From positions 1 through 55,462 of the forward strand of contig JAEYOW010000011.1 of assembly GCA_023411375.1 (NCBI GenBank): 55,462 nt of DNA. The letters run 5' to 3'. Positions 1-8,262 of the stretch are shown here, piece after piece. The translations under genes were made by a program, and so were the position numbers. The notes beneath the pieces were generated by a model. It saw only the letters and a program-made list of their open reading frames with translations. It searched no databases and was not told the DNA's origin. This DNA comes from Bacillota bacterium (GTDB lineage Bacteria; Bacillota; Clostridia; Christensenellales; Aristaeellaceae). Position 1 is the first letter of the stretch. Each line of letters starts with the position of its first letter.

Positions 1-67
1 GCATGGTCTCTACTACCATTTGCTTAAACTCGGCTGTGTATCGCTTGTTTGGTGCTCCCTTTGGCAT
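1..67 (-). CDS. IS3-family transposase OrfA, N-terminal fragment
   Basis: The first 22 codons read MPKGAPNKRYTAEFKQMVVE and on, which is the typical start of an IS3-group OrfA: a short basic leader, then the first helix of a helix-turn-helix (RYTxEFKxxVV). OrfA binds the terminal repeats of the element and is usually joined to the DDE integrase OrfB by programmed frameshifting. The gene runs off the left edge, so neither completeness nor activity can be judged. The start is 8 bases inside the inner inverted repeat. Confidence 0.8.
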   Translation of the reverse strand, partial: MPKGAPNKRYTAEFKQMVVETM

Positions 68-74
68 AATAAAT

Positions 75-120
75 CACCCCTAATGTTAGTAGTATATCAT
101 ACTGTCTAACATTAGGGGTG
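75..120. repeat. 15-bp perfect inverted repeat at the IS tip
   Basis: CACCCCTAATGTTAG at 75-89 is the exact reverse complement of 106-120, separated by 16 bases. The outer arm is part of the terminal inverted repeat; the inner arm lies between the tip and the transposase start. It could be an operator for OrfA or a transcript hairpin that limits read-through into the transposase gene. Confidence 0.8.
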
Positions 121-176
121 CAGTTCATATTTAGGCGCGGCGGCTCTCTGTTATGTATGAGGCGGGAGCCTGCGGC

Positions 177-1145
177 TCAGCCGACCTCTCCCTCGAAATC
201 AGCCTCGTCCTCCCAGTCATACCGGCCATCGTCGGTATAGGTACTGTCAAAATCAAGCTCGCCGGGCGAGCCTGATACGCACGACACGGGCACAAATCCA
301 CGGATGAGGCCCGCGTTCGTTTGAACGTCTACATAGGCCCAGTCGCCGTTTTTACCGTCGGTGTAGGGACCCAGCAGGGTGACTTCCGCCCCGGGGCTGA
401 GGGTTGCCAGCGCCGTCCTGCTTCCGTCAGGTTCGTCGGTTACGGCGCAGTTTTCCACAATCACGCCGCTGTCGTAATAAAGCTCCAGCTCGTCCAGATC
501 CAGCTTATCCTTCAGCTTGCGCTCCAGGGTATAGCCGATGCGCCAGCTTCCGCCGTTGGTTTCGTACTCCACCGCGATCCAGCCCTTTTCCCGCCCGGCG
601 ATCCGCACCTTTTCGTTGGTGCTCGCACCGGCCTTGCCGTTTGCACAGCGGTAGTAGTTTTCTCCCGGCCCGGTAAAAACCTCAAGCTTTTGCCCGGCCT
701 TGAGCTCGTAGGAACGGAAGTTGAGCACAGAGTTGCGCTCCGCCTCTTCGTTGGTCGTGGGCAAAGCCCGCCCGGCCTTGTTGGTGGTCTTTTGGGCGCG
801 CATTTCCTGCAGCACCTGGTGAACCAGCTTTTCATTGGCCTGTTCAAACTTGTTTAACAGCCCGTAGCGGTATTTCGGGTTAACCTGATACCAGGCCTGG
901 GCGCGGAAATACAAGTCGTACTTCTCGCCCGCGCGGAAGGCGCGCCCATGACGGGCGAAAAACTCGTTGTAGATATAACCCAGCGCCTCGTATTGCCAGT
1001 CCCACAGCTCCGCCTCCGTAAGATAACGGGCATCGCTGTCCTCGATAATGTAATAGTTGTTCTGTTCCCCCAATGCCGCCGGGCAAAATTGTAACACAAC
1101 AACTACCATAAGAAGCATCGCGCTGAAAAACCTAGTCGCTTTCAT
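177..1145 (-). CDS. Exported YARHG-domain protein with SH3-like C-terminal region
   Basis: A 322-residue predicted secreted protein. The signal peptide (MKATRFFSAMLLMVVVVLQF, cleavage near ALG/EQN) is followed by a YARHG-type domain around residues 50-105, seen as YIYNEFFARHGRAF, then YF and WY. This domain is common on extracellular or cell-wall proteins of Bacillota and has no settled function. The middle and C-terminal parts look like two SH3-like wall-binding units (GPGENYYRCANGKAG; GKNGDWAYVDV), ending in an acidic tail. The start at 1145 is chosen because AAAGGGG lies 9 bases upstream and a consensus promoter lies at 1234-1262; the longer reading from 1268 would begin upstream of that promoter. 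Confidence 0.7.
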   Translation of the reverse strand: MKATRFFSAMLLMVVVVLQFCPAALGEQNNYYIIEDSDARYLTEAELWDWQYEALGYIYNEFFARHGRAFRAGEKYDLYFRAQAWYQVNPKYRYGLLNKFEQANEKLVHQVLQEMRAQKTTNKAGRALPTTNEEAERNSVLNFRSYELKAGQKLEVFTGPGENYYRCANGKAGASTNEKVRIAGREKGWIAVEYETNGGSWRIGYTLERKLKDKLDLDELELYYDSGVIVENCAVTDEPDGSRTALATLSPGAEVTLLGPYTDGKNGDWAYVDVQTNAGLIRGFVPVSCVSGSPGELDFDSTYTDDGRYDWEDEADFEGEVG

Positions 1146-1233
1146 CCATTCATTCCCCTTTCGTATGGCAACAGCCATCAGTTGCACTTTTTCCTCAAAT
1201 TCAGGCCTCTCACGTAACCAATTCTCTATTGAT

Positions 1234-1262
1234 ATCATACACCGGTGCAGCCGTGCTGTCAA
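1234..1262 (-). promoter_or_regulatory. Sigma-A promoter for the YARHG gene
   Basis: On the minus strand TTGACA (1257-1262), a 17-base spacer, then TATGAT (1234-1239). It leaves a leader of about 80 bases before the start at 1145. Confidence 0.75.
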
Positions 1263-1277
1263 CCGCATCTTTTTCCC

Positions 1278-1306
1278 TTGTCTTGCGCGCGGCGGAGGCG
1301 TATACT
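1278..1306 (+). promoter_or_regulatory. Promoter for the hydroxyacid dehydrogenase gene
   Basis: TTGTCT (1278-1283), 17 bases, TATACT (1301-1306), about 30 bases upstream of the ATG at 1338. It is back to back with the leftward promoter at 1234-1262. Confidence 0.7.
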
Positions 1307-1337
1307 GTTCTTAGCGACTGTCAAGGGAGGTTTGATT

Positions 1338-2195
1338 ATGAAAATTGGTTTTATCGGTATCGGCGTTATGGGTGAAAGCATGGCGCGGCACCTGATGCAA
1401 AAAGGACACGGCCTTACGGTGTTTAACCGTACCAAAGCAAAGGCGGAAACGCTGCTTAAGGAGGGCGCGGCCTGGGCGGAGAGCGCCGGAGCCTGCGCGA
1501 GGGAGCAGGATGCGGTCATCACCATCGTCGGCTTTCCCAGCGATGTGGAAGAGGTGTATCTGGGCCAGGGCGGCATTGTGGAAAACGCAAAGCCAGGCGC
1601 CTTTCTCATCGACATGACCACCACCAGCCCCGCGCTGTGGCAACGCATCGCACAGGCGGCGGTTGAGCGCGGCATGCGGCCGCTGGACGCACCCGTATCC
1701 GGCGGCGACACGGGCGCGCGCAATGCGACGCTCAGCATCATGGTGGGCGGTGAAAAGGCTGATTTTGACGCGTGCCTGCCTCTATTTGAATGCATGGGCA
1801 GGAATATTGTGCTCACGGGCGGCGCCGGTTGCGGACAGCATACCAAAATGGCCAATCAGATCGCCATCGCCGGCGCGGTGGCCGGCGTTGCGGAGGCCAT
1901 CCGCTACGGAGAAGCCTGCGGGCTGGATCCGTGCAACATGCTGTCATGCATTTCTGCCGGCGCGGCCGGAAGCTGGCAGATGAGCAACAACGGCCCTAAA
2001 ATGATTGAGGGCGACTATGCTCCGGGCTTCTTTATCAAGCACTTTATCAAGGATATGCGCATTGCCGCCGAGGAGGCGGAAAGCCATGCGGCATGGCTGC
2101 CGGTGATGGATCAGGTGCTCACCCTGTATGAGGAGCTGATGGATCACGGCAAGGGCGATCTCGGTACGCAGGCGATTATCGAGAGCTATCGGTAG
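1338..2195 (+). CDS. 3-hydroxyisobutyrate dehydrogenase-family NAD(P)-dependent oxidoreductase
   Basis: A 285-residue cytoplasmic beta-hydroxyacid dehydrogenase, the usual length for the family. The N-terminal Rossmann fold has the GxGxMG fingerprint (GFIGIGVMG, residues 4-12). The substrate-binding motif DAPVSGG is at 117-123, and the catalytic lysine is in GCGQHTKMANQ (K170). Family members reduce or oxidise 3-hydroxyisobutyrate, tartronate semialdehyde, succinic semialdehyde or similar substrates, and which one cannot be told from the motifs. The start has GGGAGG 7 bases upstream. It stands alone behind its own promoter, so context does not narrow the substrate. Confidence 0.9.
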   Translation: MKIGFIGIGVMGESMARHLMQKGHGLTVFNRTKAKAETLLKEGAAWAESAGACAREQDAVITIVGFPSDVEEVYLGQGGIVENAKPGAFLIDMTTTSPALWQRIAQAAVERGMRPLDAPVSGGDTGARNATLSIMVGGEKADFDACLPLFECMGRNIVLTGGAGCGQHTKMANQIAIAGAVAGVAEAIRYGEACGLDPCNMLSCISAGAAGSWQMSNNGPKMIEGDYAPGFFIKHFIKDMRIAAEEAESHAAWLPVMDQVLTLYEELMDHGKGDLGTQAIIESYR

Positions 2196-2423
2196 ACATA
2201 TGAAAACCGTACGATTTAAGCAATTCGCGTTTTTTAGGTTAACCGCGCAAGACCGGACAACCTGTTCCGGCCTTTGGGTAGAATCGCCAGTTCATTGTGA
2301 TGTTTGCCGAAGGAGAAAGTGTTCAAGGATATTGGGTCGGCGACGGTAGCCGCTGGAATGACGATTGAGGGTGCGGAACCTTAGGCCCTTTCCCCTTTGT
2401 CATCCCCCCGAACCCGCACGCAC
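2196..2423. other. Non-coding spacer
   Basis: No gene is supported here. A 22-codon open frame starts at the ATG near 2300 (MFAEGESVQGYWVGDGSRWN...) but has no convincing ribosome binding site. A short imperfect hairpin with CCGG ends lies near 2255-2275. The region joins two convergent genes. Confidence 0.5.
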
Positions 2424-2470
2424 AAAAGAGCCGCGAGCGCACCGTTTTGAGGCGCCGCGCGGCTCTTTTT
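2424..2470. terminator. Bidirectional terminator between convergent genes
   Basis: AAAAGAGCCGCG (2424-2435) pairs with CGCGGCTCTTTTT (2458-2470). A T-run follows the stem in both directions, so it can end transcripts from the dehydrogenase and from the peptidase gene. Confidence 0.8.
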
Positions 2471-2484
2471 GCATATATGCGCAG

Positions 2485-4359
2485 TTACTTAGCTGCCAGT
2501 TTTGCGTCCACCAGGCGCTCATATTCATCCACAAGGCCGCCAAAGTAGTTCAGCGCCCGCTGATAGCTTTCTTCCGCCAGCGGATCCACCCCCGCCGCCC
2601 TGAGCAGTTCGGCCGGAGACGCAGAGCAGCCCAGCGTGAGGAAATTCAGATAGGCCTCCACCGCGCCGGGTTCCCCGCTCATAATCCTCTCGCACAGGGA
2701 AGCCGCGTAGCAAACGGACGTCGCATATTGGTAAACGTAGTAATTATCATAAAAATGAGGAATACTCGCCCACTGGTACCGTCCATCGGGGAAGGTTTTG
2801 ATCTCATCGCCACGATACTGCGCGTAAAGCTCGGCCCACCGTTCGCTCAGCGCCTCCGCGTCCAACGCGCCGCCCGCCTCTACGGTCTTATACAGCTCAT
2901 CCTCAAACTCGGCGTACAGCACCTGCATAAACATCGTGCCCGAAAACATGGACAGCACGTTTTCCAGGTAGAACAACCTTTCGTCATCCGTGGCGGCGCT
3001 GTTGATCTTGTGGGTATAATAGAGCAGCTCGTTTGTGGTGGAAGTTACCTCATGGGTAAAGATGCCCGGGGAGGCGTATAAATCCTCCTGGTTTTTAGCG
3101 GAGAGATAGGTGTAGACAGAGTGCCCCATCTCATGCGCAAGGGTGGATACATCATTGGGCAGGCCCGCAAAGTTAAACAGCATGAACGGCATGTACTCAT
3201 TGCCCGCGCCCATGGAAAAAGCGCCCGTCACCTTGGTATCGGTGGGATAAACGTCCAGATGTCCCCTTTCGATCATCCGGTCGAATATGGCGATATACTC
3301 ATCGCCCAGTACCGCGAGCGCCTCGCGCACCTGCTCTACCGTTTCGTCATAGGTGATTTCCACGGCGGCATAGTCCGATACGAAGGTAGCCATATCGAAC
3401 GGATACTGTACCTCCAGCCCAACGCCGCGCCGGTGCGCGCTCAGGTAACGCCGATAGTCCGGCGCGCCTTTATGAGCCGCCTCCACAATCATTTCATAAA
3501 TCGCCGGGTCCACATCGGAAGCCGCAAGCGCCGCCTCCCGGGAGGAGGCGTATTTGTTGATCTGCGCGTTCGCCCAATTTTCAGACGCGTTCGCGTCCAA
3601 AAGCGCGGCGAACGTATTGACATAGGGCTCGTATTTTGTCAGGATCACTTCGTTGCACTTGCCCTTGAACTCGCGGTCATACCGGTCGCCATAGACAATC
3701 TGCGCGTACGTCTCGTCCGTCAGGGTGATCTCGTTGCCCTCAGGGTCTGTAATAACCGGATTGGGCAGATCAACGCTGTTCAGAATATCGTATACGGCAT
3801 TGGCCCGCCCCATGGCCGGGGACAGCACCGCCAGGGCGGCCAGCGCTTCCTCGCCCAGCGGCTCGCGGTCCGGGTTGAGGTATTCGCGGCAGGCGTATGC
3901 ATAGGGCTTAAGCAACGGGTCGGCGAATATCTCCTGGCGCTTTTCCATGGGAATCGCAAAAATCTCCGGGCTTGCAAAGGCGCTCAGCCGGCTTTCGTTG
4001 CTAAAGAGCACGGAGAGCTTGGCCATCATGTCCGCATACACGGCGTCCGCCGGATTGAGGCTGTTCCCAAGGCTCGCGTACAGGTACAGCTTGTTTTCCA
4101 GCCTCGTCAATTCACCCATATAAGCAAATTGAAGATAATCATGGATTGTCTGCGCATCCGACAGCTTTCCTCGAAAATCCTCATGTCCCTTGACCAGCTC
4201 GCCGGCCTGAGCATAATCCGTCTGCCACGCCTCCGCCGTGGGATAGATTTCCGTCAGATCCCATTGCGTGGGGTAAGCGCTCTGCCCGGCTGCAAAGGCA
4301 GGCAGACAGCAGCTTAGCGCGAGCATCGCCGCCAATATCGCACTCCAGAATTTCTTCAT
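2485..4359 (-). CDS. Oligoendopeptidase F-like M3 metallopeptidase with signal peptide
   Basis: A 624-residue zinc peptidase of family M3B. The zinc-binding HEMGH is at residues 409-413, with the third ligand expected in THEVTST about 25 residues later. The PepF N-terminal helical region starts at WDLTEIYPT. PepF enzymes normally cut short peptides in the cytoplasm. Here the start at 4359 (AGGGAG upstream) gives MKKFWSAILAAMLALSCCLP and a likely cut after AFAA, so this copy appears exported. An earlier in-frame ATG at 4464 lies upstream of the promoter at 4423-4451 and is rejected. The mature protein begins only a few residues before the family homology, so the leader is an addition, not a replacement. 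Confidence 0.88.
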   Translation of the reverse strand: MKKFWSAILAAMLALSCCLPAFAAGQSAYPTQWDLTEIYPTAEAWQTDYAQAGELVKGHEDFRGKLSDAQTIHDYLQFAYMGELTRLENKLYLYASLGNSLNPADAVYADMMAKLSVLFSNESRLSAFASPEIFAIPMEKRQEIFADPLLKPYAYACREYLNPDREPLGEEALAALAVLSPAMGRANAVYDILNSVDLPNPVITDPEGNEITLTDETYAQIVYGDRYDREFKGKCNEVILTKYEPYVNTFAALLDANASENWANAQINKYASSREAALAASDVDPAIYEMIVEAAHKGAPDYRRYLSAHRRGVGLEVQYPFDMATFVSDYAAVEITYDETVEQVREALAVLGDEYIAIFDRMIERGHLDVYPTDTKVTGAFSMGAGNEYMPFMLFNFAGLPNDVSTLAHEMGHSVYTYLSAKNQEDLYASPGIFTHEVTSTTNELLYYTHKINSAATDDERLFYLENVLSMFSGTMFMQVLYAEFEDELYKTVEAGGALDAEALSERWAELYAQYRGDEIKTFPDGRYQWASIPHFYDNYYVYQYATSVCYAASLCERIMSGEPGAVEAYLNFLTLGCSASPAELLRAAGVDPLAEESYQRALNYFGGLVDEYERLVDAKLAAK

Positions 4360-4422
4360 ACGCTCTTCTCCCTTTTGCTTATGTTTGAAACGCGCGACAA
4401 TTAAGCCCGCATCTTTGATACC

Positions 4423-4451
4423 ATTATACTTCTGCGCCGCAAAAACCGCAA
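4423..4451 (-). promoter_or_regulatory. Promoter for the pepF-like gene
   Basis: Minus strand TTGCGG (4446-4451), 17 bases, TATAAT (4423-4428). It is placed about 65 bases upstream of the chosen start. Confidence 0.75.
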
Positions 4452-4583
4452 CATACAAAAACACGCCCCAAGCAGAAGCTGCGAGGGGCGTCGTGCACAG
4501 CGGCCACGCCGGGAAGAGGACCTGTTCCTACCGCGCATCGGCGGTTTTTTCATCCGCTGTGCAAATGAAATGTTTTGGGGATG

Positions 4584-5312
4584 TCATACGGCACGTTCAC
4601 ACGCGACGTGTGCCGGAGCGCGGACAGAGCGCGCGCCGCCCCCGACCGCGGCCGCTACCGCCGCGTCCGCGATCACGCGATGGCCCGCGTCGTTGGGATG
4701 AATGCCGTCTATGCACATAAGCCGTTCATAATCGGGCTGGGCAAGGAAAATATCCCGCATATCCAGCAGCTCGCAGCCGAGCGCCGTGGCGACGCAGCGC
4801 ATCGCGACGGAATATCGCTCCTGCCAGCGGTAGATGTGGCAGACGTCCCCCAGCGCCTTCCGCACAGCCTCGCCGTCTAACCCGCGGGTTACCCAGTTAA
4901 AGTAGCGCTGCGCGTGCAACGGCAGCGGCGTAACCAAAAGCGGCTTCATGCCCCGCGCGCGTACCGCGGTCACGAATTCCGAAAGCTTCTCCTTATACAG
5001 CGCAAGCGAAACTTTTGGCGCGATGGGCTCGTCCGGATGTGCCGCGACATACGCCCAATCCAGGTCGCAGTCGTTTCCCCCAAATTCTACGGCGCAAAGC
5101 GCGTCGGGAACGGGCGTAAATTTTTCAAAGCATTTCAGGCCGTCCAACACCGTAGCGCCCATATTGGAATGGTTTTCCACAGTGCAGTTAAGCGCCGTTT
5201 TAAGCCGCGCGGTACAGCGTTCCCGCGAAATGGCGTAACGGCCCTTCTCCTCGTTGTAGATCACGCCCCTGGCAAGAGAATCTCCCCAAACATGAATTTC
5301 CGAATACGTCAT
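4584..5312 (-). CDS. SGNH/GDSL hydrolase
   Basis: A 242-residue protein with the SGNH blocks in order: GDSLARG with nucleophile S12, the block II glycine in NMGAT (G52), GGND (N80), and DGIHPND with D202 and H205. Such enzymes cleave acyl esters of lipids, sugars or other small molecules. The substrate is not evident. No signal peptide is present, so it should act in the cytoplasm. AAAGGCGG precedes the start at 5312 and a consensus promoter lies at 5349-5376. The last 20 residues are Arg/Ala rich and fall outside the fold. Confidence 0.85.
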   Translation of the reverse strand: MTYSEIHVWGDSLARGVIYNEEKGRYAISRERCTARLKTALNCTVENHSNMGATVLDGLKCFEKFTPVPDALCAVEFGGNDCDLDWAYVAAHPDEPIAPKVSLALYKEKLSEFVTAVRARGMKPLLVTPLPLHAQRYFNWVTRGLDGEAVRKALGDVCHIYRWQERYSVAMRCVATALGCELLDMRDIFLAQPDYERLMCIDGIHPNDAGHRVIADAAVAAAVGGGARSVRAPAHVACERAV

Positions 5313-5348
5313 CTCGCAACCGCCTTTCTGTATCTAGTTTTCATTACT

Positions 5349-5376
5349 AGTATAGCATAGTATGTTCATCTGTCAA
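5349..5376 (-). promoter_or_regulatory. Promoter for the SGNH hydrolase gene
   Basis: Minus strand TTGACA (5371-5376), 16 bases, TATACT (5349-5354). Confidence 0.78.
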
Positions 5377-5394
5377 GCGTTTATTCAAATCTCA

Positions 5395-5423
5395 TTGCGG
5401 AATTTACATCCATATGATAAAAT
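5395..5423 (+). promoter_or_regulatory. Promoter for the DUF1836-GNAT pair
   Basis: TTGCGG (5395-5400), 17 bases, TAAAAT (5418-5423), just upstream of CGGAGGTG and the ATG at 5446. Confidence 0.65.
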
Positions 5424-5445
5424 CTTGGCACGGAGGTGTCTACGG

Positions 5446-5958
5446 ATGAAAAAAAGCAAGCAATCCGCATTTGCCGAAAGGCTCGCGGCCTACGCGCCGA
5501 TCCAGTGGGAACAAATCCCGGACCTGGGACTGTACATGGATCAGGTGATCACATTTATCGAGCGCCAATGCAAGGCGCTCTACGTGGAGGGCGAGCGCAT
5601 CTTTACGCCCGCCATGGTCAACAACTATGTCAAAATGGGGCTGGTGGACCGGCCGGACGGCAAAAAATACGGCCGCGCACAGCTAGCGCAGCTTCTGATG
5701 ATCTGCATGCTCAAGCAAGCCGCGTCCGCCGAGGGGATGAAGCAGCTACTCATCCCCTCCGAAGGCGAGGACATTCAGGCGCTTTACGCGCATTTCTGCG
5801 CGCTTCAAACCGAGGCCTTCAGCGTTCTTTCCGCAGAGCTGCCCGGGCTGTCGCCCATGACGTGCGCCGTGCGCAACGCGGGCTATCGCCTGCTTTGCAA
5901 TTTTATTTTGACAAAGGATGCCGCCGCCGCGGCCTCCAAGGAGGAGGAAACCGAATGA
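5446..5958 (+). CDS. DUF1836 family protein, MerR-like helix-turn-helix
   Basis: A 170-residue protein of the DUF1836 family, found widely in Clostridia and Bacilli. The diagnostic part is residues about 50-95, TPAMVNNYVKMGLV followed by GKKYGRAQLAQLLMI. It resembles the first helices and wing of a MerR-type DNA-binding domain, so a regulatory role is likely but no target is known. CGGAGGTG lies 8 bases before the ATG. The stop overlaps the next gene start by four bases (ATGA), so the two are translationally coupled. Confidence 0.8.
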   Translation: MKKSKQSAFAERLAAYAPIQWEQIPDLGLYMDQVITFIERQCKALYVEGERIFTPAMVNNYVKMGLVDRPDGKKYGRAQLAQLLMICMLKQAASAEGMKQLLIPSEGEDIQALYAHFCALQTEAFSVLSAELPGLSPMTCAVRNAGYRLLCNFILTKDAAAAASKEEETE

Positions 5959-6491
5959 GGCTACCTGGAACGGTCGACGCTTATAAGCTGCGTGGCCTTG
6001 CGCTGCGTCAGCTCACTTTTGCGGACAAAGCGCAAATGATGCGCATGCAGGAAACTGTGCTTTCCGCCCTGCCCGATCCCGCATGGTATTTTCCCTCGGA
6101 AGAATGGGAGTTCGACGAATGGCTTAACGGGCGCGAAGCGCTCGGATACTTTGCGGGGAACGAGCTTGCGGGCTTTGCGGTAGCCTCGCCCGCGAGCGCT
6201 CGCGGCGAACGCAGCTATGCCGGCAAGCTCGGCGACCCGGTTGAGGACACCTTTGATTTCCACGATGTTATGGTGTTGCCCGCCTACAGGGGACGTGGTT
6301 TGCATACCATGTTTCTGAAGCTATTTGAGGAAATGGCGCGCGCGCTTGACGGCAGGGCCATTTACGCGACGGTCGATCCCGGCAACGGCGCGTCGTGGCG
6401 CAACTTTGAAAAAGCCGGCTATGCCTGTGTGGCCGAAAAAACTGCCTATGACGGCCGTATGCGGCGGTATTACAGACTGACGCTCTTGTGA
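5955..6491 (+). CDS. GNAT-family N-acetyltransferase
   Basis: A 178-residue acetyltransferase-like protein. The acetyl-CoA binding loop appears as VLPAYRGRGLHTMFL (the Q/RxxGxG/A motif), after a beta strand VMVLP. The C-terminal half ends with YATVDPGNGASWRNFEKAGY, the usual N-x-x-x-x-x-F-x-x-x-G-F/Y element. It should transfer an acetyl group to an amine, but the acceptor is unknown. It overlaps the DUF1836 gene and is probably cotranscribed with it. Confidence 0.85.
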   Translation: MRLPGTVDAYKLRGLALRQLTFADKAQMMRMQETVLSALPDPAWYFPSEEWEFDEWLNGREALGYFAGNELAGFAVASPASARGERSYAGKLGDPVEDTFDFHDVMVLPAYRGRGLHTMFLKLFEEMARALDGRAIYATVDPGNGASWRNFEKAGYACVAEKTAYDGRMRRYYRLTLL

Positions 6492-6611
6492 TGGAAAAAG
6501 ACACGCTCCATCCGGCGGCCCTGTGGGTATTGCCCGCACCCTATGCGCCGGTGCGTAATTGCATTTATTGAAACCCGAAACTCCTCTCCAGCCCTTTGGC
6601 GCGAAAAAACC

Positions 6612-6646
6612 GGCGTCCACGGCTTTTCGCCATGGACGCCTTTCGT
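6612..6646. terminator. Bidirectional terminator
   Basis: GGCGTCCA (6612-6619) pairs with TGGACGCC (6633-6640). On the minus strand the stem is followed by a run of T (complement of 6604-6609), which suits the end of the LysM gene. On the plus strand TTTCGTT follows. Confidence 0.65.
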
Positions 6647-6655
6647 TATCCCGCT

Positions 6656-8233
6656 CTATTTTCTCCACAGAATAACCCGCTCTGAGGTTTCGCCCTCCCC
6701 GTCTCCAAGGCCGGGATTCATACGCTTAAGGCTGTCGCAACTTACGCGATAACGCTTGGCGATATCCCACAGCGTCTCGCCCGGCTGGCTTAAGCAGAGC
6801 AGAATGCCCGGCTCGACCGGCTCGGCCTGCCTCTCATCCACGCCGACCACGAGCGGCTCGTCGCCCAGCTGCACGTCATAGCAGCTTACATGCAGAATGT
6901 ACTTGACCTCCACCCGGTCGCTGGTGATGCCCGTCACCTCGATGTTGCTGGGATAAAGCATCAGGCTTTCCGGCAGGCTCAGGTCGCAGGCAAAGCTCAT
7001 GCGGAAGGGTTCCTCAGCCTGGTAGGTTTGAGGCACCTCGCTGTCGTCGGTCATGTACAGAAGCGTCGCCTCCATCATGCCCTCCACGTTCAGCTTGCCG
7101 CCTGCACGCGTAAGGTCCGTAATGATGGGACGCAGGGCGGCCCGAAGCGGCGTGCGCGCCGGGGCCTGCCCGTCCAGCAGCAGCGTCAGCTTGCCGCTCT
7201 CGGCGGTATGCACCTGCTTGTGTGAAAGCGCGCGCATCACCTGCTGCGTTTTAAGCATCAGCAGGTTGCCCTGCGTGGTATACGCGTCCAGCAGAAGGCA
7301 CACGTCGCGCCTGCGCGTAGCGTGCGCGGAAAGGCCCAGGAGCACCTCCGCCCTAAGCATCCGGTCCCCTTCCTCCTGCCCGTCCTGCGACAGCACGGCC
7401 ACATCCTTTACCACCGCGTTGCAGCACAGCGCCTCCCCATTTTCACCCATCAGCGAAAGCGTTTCCTCAAACGGAATGGTGTGGCGCGTCACCACTATGG
7501 GGCGCGAGGGCATGCCGCTGCGGTGCGTCACCTCCAGCAGGATGTTGCCGGAGATGGTCGCGCGCTCCTCGCCGCCCATCACATCCTGTACCGTGGCCGT
7601 CGCGGTGGCGTACAGGGTATCGGTAATCTGCAAAACGGCGTTAAGCTCGCACTCGTCGCGCACCAGCACATCCTGCGCGCCGGTAGCTACCGTCTGGCAG
7701 CCGGAGAGCGTCTCGGTTCTTACCATCAGGCCGTCCACATTGCGGATGCCCGTTACCACGGCCAAAGGCTCGTCCGAAAATACGCGCGCCTGTACGCGCA
7801 GAATCGCCATCAGGCGCAGCCGCCCGCCCTGCGCGTTCGCCTCCACATGCTCCACCATCAAGCTGGTGGGCGCGGTCATGCCCGCAGACGCCCCGGGAAA
7901 ATCCACCGTGTGGCTGAACTCCGCCGACGCTTCCAGCGAGCTGACATGCGTGGGGTCCCCCTGCGTGTAGAGCACGTGGAACGTCACCTTGCCGTCCGCG
8001 TCCACGCGGTCCGTCTGCACGTCGCTGCGGTCCAGCACGGCCATGGCCTCCGCGCACAGGACGGTCGTTTCCTCGCGCAGCCCGCCGGGCAGGGCGACCT
8101 CGCCCTCCACCACCGCCTGGCTGAGGTTTTCGCCCACGAAACGCTGCAGAGGCAGTTCCTCGCGTAAAATCTCAGGGGCTTTGACGGCTTCGCTGCCCTG
8201 TTTCTCAAAAAAATCCATGCTCATATCCATCAT
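6656..8233 (-). CDS. SPOCS/DUF3794 repeat protein with C-terminal LysM (spore-envelope type)
   Basis: A 525-residue protein. Residues about 20-465 contain successive DUF3794 (SPOCS) units, recognisable from VEGEVALPGGL, FHVLYTQGD, and VLQITDTLYATATATVQDV. Residues about 475-525 form a LysM domain (PGETLWDIAKRYRVSCDSL, then MNPGL). This arrangement is typical of clostridial relatives of SpoVID/SafA, which anchor the coat or cortex interface of the spore. The start at 8233 has AGGAGG 7 bases upstream; an earlier ATG at 8281 has none. There is no signal peptide, as expected for a protein made in the mother cell. The upstream sequence resembles a sigma-E promoter. Confidence 0.85.
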   Translation of the reverse strand: MMDMSMDFFEKQGSEAVKAPEILREELPLQRFVGENLSQAVVEGEVALPGGLREETTVLCAEAMAVLDRSDVQTDRVDADGKVTFHVLYTQGDPTHVSSLEASAEFSHTVDFPGASAGMTAPTSLMVEHVEANAQGGRLRLMAILRVQARVFSDEPLAVVTGIRNVDGLMVRTETLSGCQTVATGAQDVLVRDECELNAVLQITDTLYATATATVQDVMGGEERATISGNILLEVTHRSGMPSRPIVVTRHTIPFEETLSLMGENGEALCCNAVVKDVAVLSQDGQEEGDRMLRAEVLLGLSAHATRRRDVCLLLDAYTTQGNLLMLKTQQVMRALSHKQVHTAESGKLTLLLDGQAPARTPLRAALRPIITDLTRAGGKLNVEGMMEATLLYMTDDSEVPQTYQAEEPFRMSFACDLSLPESLMLYPSNIEVTGITSDRVEVKYILHVSCYDVQLGDEPLVVGVDERQAEPVEPGILLCLSQPGETLWDIAKRYRVSCDSLKRMNPGLGDGEGETSERVILWRK

Positions 8234-8262
8234 CGTTACTCCTCCTAAGCGGCTTTGTAGGT

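Larger units (their letters stand above)
1..127 (-). mobile_element. Right-hand fragment of an IS3-family (IS150-type) insertion sequence
   Basis: Read on the minus strand, the element begins near 127 with TGAACTGCACCCCTAATG followed by TTAGACA. This fits the IS150-group terminal pattern (TG, then a run of C, then GTTRGACA). A transposase start follows about 60 bases inside. The CACCCCTAATGTTAG of the tip is repeated in inverted orientation just inside (75-89 against 106-120). The rest of the element lies beyond position 1, so its length, second end and target duplication cannot be seen. The family call rests on the tip and the first 22 residues of the transposase. Confidence 0.75.

Noticed and set aside
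1146..1268. Longer N-terminus for the YARHG gene starting at 1268
   Set aside because: A consensus promoter (1234-1262) lies inside it, and the internal start at 1145 has a good ribosome binding site followed by a signal peptide.
2300..2370. 22-codon open frame in the 2196-2423 spacer
   Set aside because: No convincing ribosome binding site, no recognised homology and no conserved neighbour support.
4530..4550. Small stem ACCGC/GCGGT followed by six T, possible plus-strand terminator
   Set aside because: The stem is only five base pairs and no plus-strand gene ends nearby; the leftward SGNH gene would read it in the wrong direction.
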